Source: Prevotellaceae bacterium UBA2448 (GTDB lineage Bacteria > Bacteroidota > Bacteroidia > Bacteroidales > Bacteroidaceae). From it: a stretch of 64,000 nucleotides of DNA. The position numbers and the translations under genes are program-made. The notes below the pieces were generated by a model. It saw only the letters and a program-made list of their open reading frames with translations. It was not told the DNA's origin and searched no databases. Positions 63,728 through 64,000 of this stretch are shown here, one piece after another. Position 1 is the stretch's first letter. The number at the start of each line of letters is the position of its first letter. The stretch lies in contig DDQG01000008.1 of NCBI GenBank assembly GCA_002342585.1, positions 42,564-106,563 of the forward strand, written 5' to 3'.

Positions 63728-63895
63728 AAGTGAGGTTGCAAGTGAGGTTACAAGTGAGGTTTCTCGCCCATACCTCACTCGCTGAAACCCCGATGAACAC
63801 TGGGCTTGCTGCCAAGTAAGTGAGGTATCGGCAAAAAATGCAAACAGTCAACAAAAATCAGTCTTAATGAATAATCGAGTCAACTTTTCTTAGGC
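63728..63895. repeat. Right inverted-repeat arm of the VapE element
   Basis: Pairs with 61941-62075. It begins 6 bases after the vapE stop with three AAGTGAGGTT-type motifs at a 12-bp period, and contains a 33-bp insertion (63837-63869) absent from the left arm that holds one TGCAAAC (63839-63845). Confidence 0.9.
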
Positions 63896-63897
63896 AC

Positions 63898-63952
63898 TAG
63901 CCATACTCTAGCCATACTCTAGCCATACTCTAGCCATACTCTAGCCTTACTC
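63898..63952. repeat. Five 11-bp iteron-like repeats (TAGCCATACTC)
   Basis: Exact copies at 63898, 63909, 63920 and 63931, and a fifth at 63942 with one substitution. One helical turn per unit, next to a helicase gene. Confidence 0.92.
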
Positions 63953-63961
63953 ATGAGTAAG
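63946..63961. other. 16-bp perfect palindrome CTTACTCATGAGTAAG
   Basis: Overlaps the last iteron and is followed by AGCTTAG twice (63959-63965 and 63971-63977). Possible protein-binding site. Confidence 0.75.
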
Positions 63962-63986
63962 CTTAGAAGGAGCTTAGTGTAGTTCG

Positions 63987-63999
63987 CTGATTTAGGTTG
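63987..63999 (+). repeat. 13-bp direct repeat, right copy (CTGATTTAGGTTG)
   Basis: Same as 61910-61922; the two copies bracket 2.06 kb. The window ends one base later, so the right flank cannot be read. Confidence 0.8.
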
Positions 64000-64000
64000 T

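Noticed and set aside
63898..63952. Could the 11-bp repeats be a coding repeat?
   Set aside because: 11 is not a multiple of three and all frames stop; it lies after the vapE stop.
1..64000. tRNA, rRNA, tmRNA, riboswitches, integrase or transposase genes
   Set aside because: Looked for in the gaps; no cloverleaf, known aptamer core or recombinase motif could be recognised by eye.

Overview
The window looks like chromosomal DNA of a Bacteroidales bacterium, most likely Prevotellaceae. The promoters carry the Bacteroidetes -7 box TAnnTTTG, with a TTG or TTTG about 19-21 bases upstream, and purine-rich ribosome binding sites are mostly absent. Gene content fits the phylum: glycine-lipid acyltransferases, a secreted GH127 arabinofuranosidase, DUF4369/thioredoxin lipoproteins, an OmpA/TPR lipoprotein and a VapE-type helicase. 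No rRNA or tRNA gene was recognised.

Layout. 1-14.5 kb: a truncated ABC ATPase, greA-HIT, then plus-strand nadB-M16 protease-dacB, glsA-glsB-CoA transferase-xth and a secreted S41-like protein. 14.5-25.7 kb: a long minus-strand run from aroQ down to a radical SAM gene (aroQ, O-methyltransferase, rbfA, LolC/E-type permease, OmpA/TPR lipoprotein, thioredoxin-like lipoprotein, pyrE, SRPBCC, argH, aldo-keto reductase, Cys-rich lipoprotein, prmC, radical SAM). 25.7-33.5 kb: a surface-glycan cluster with a GT2, two IspD-like cytidylyltransferases, a flippase, LicD, a sugar-nucleotide SDR, a membrane acyltransferase and a GT14. 33.5-34.16 kb: an AT-rich gap full of DnaA-box-like 9-mers, the best candidate for oriC. 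34.2-39.6 kb: polyamine-type dehydrogenase, recA, GH127 and a Bax-inhibitor-1 protein on the plus strand. 39.7-59.3 kb: mainly minus-strand housekeeping genes (S41 protease, coaD, parE, thioesterase, rdgB, polA, deoC, dtd, uvrC, apt, mnmG), ending with an AAA/DUF4143 ATPase. A perfect parS palindrome lies between uvrC and apt, which agrees with an origin-proximal location.

59.4-64 kb is the accessory end and the most unusual part. A membrane-anchored helix-turn-helix regulator precedes a small secreted protein that resembles the regulator's own extracytoplasmic domain. Their two promoters share one architecture (TGCAAAC-N8-TTG-N21-TACnTTTG), and the regulator leader carries two facing arrays of four AGTTA motifs at an exact 11-bp period. 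Next comes a VapE/DUF3874-like helicase gene between ~109-135 bp inverted repeats, with 13-bp direct repeats outside and five 11-bp iteron-like repeats at its 3' side; this looks like a small mobile or replicon-like element.

A second theme is short intergenic repeats: heptamer-type AGTT-rich tandem repeats sit in the gaps between many same-strand minus genes, some with an attached common block seen at two distant sites. An IR-flanked 206-bp element lies at 12.2-12.4 kb, and a four-copy array of 21-bp palindromes lies near 0.7 kb.
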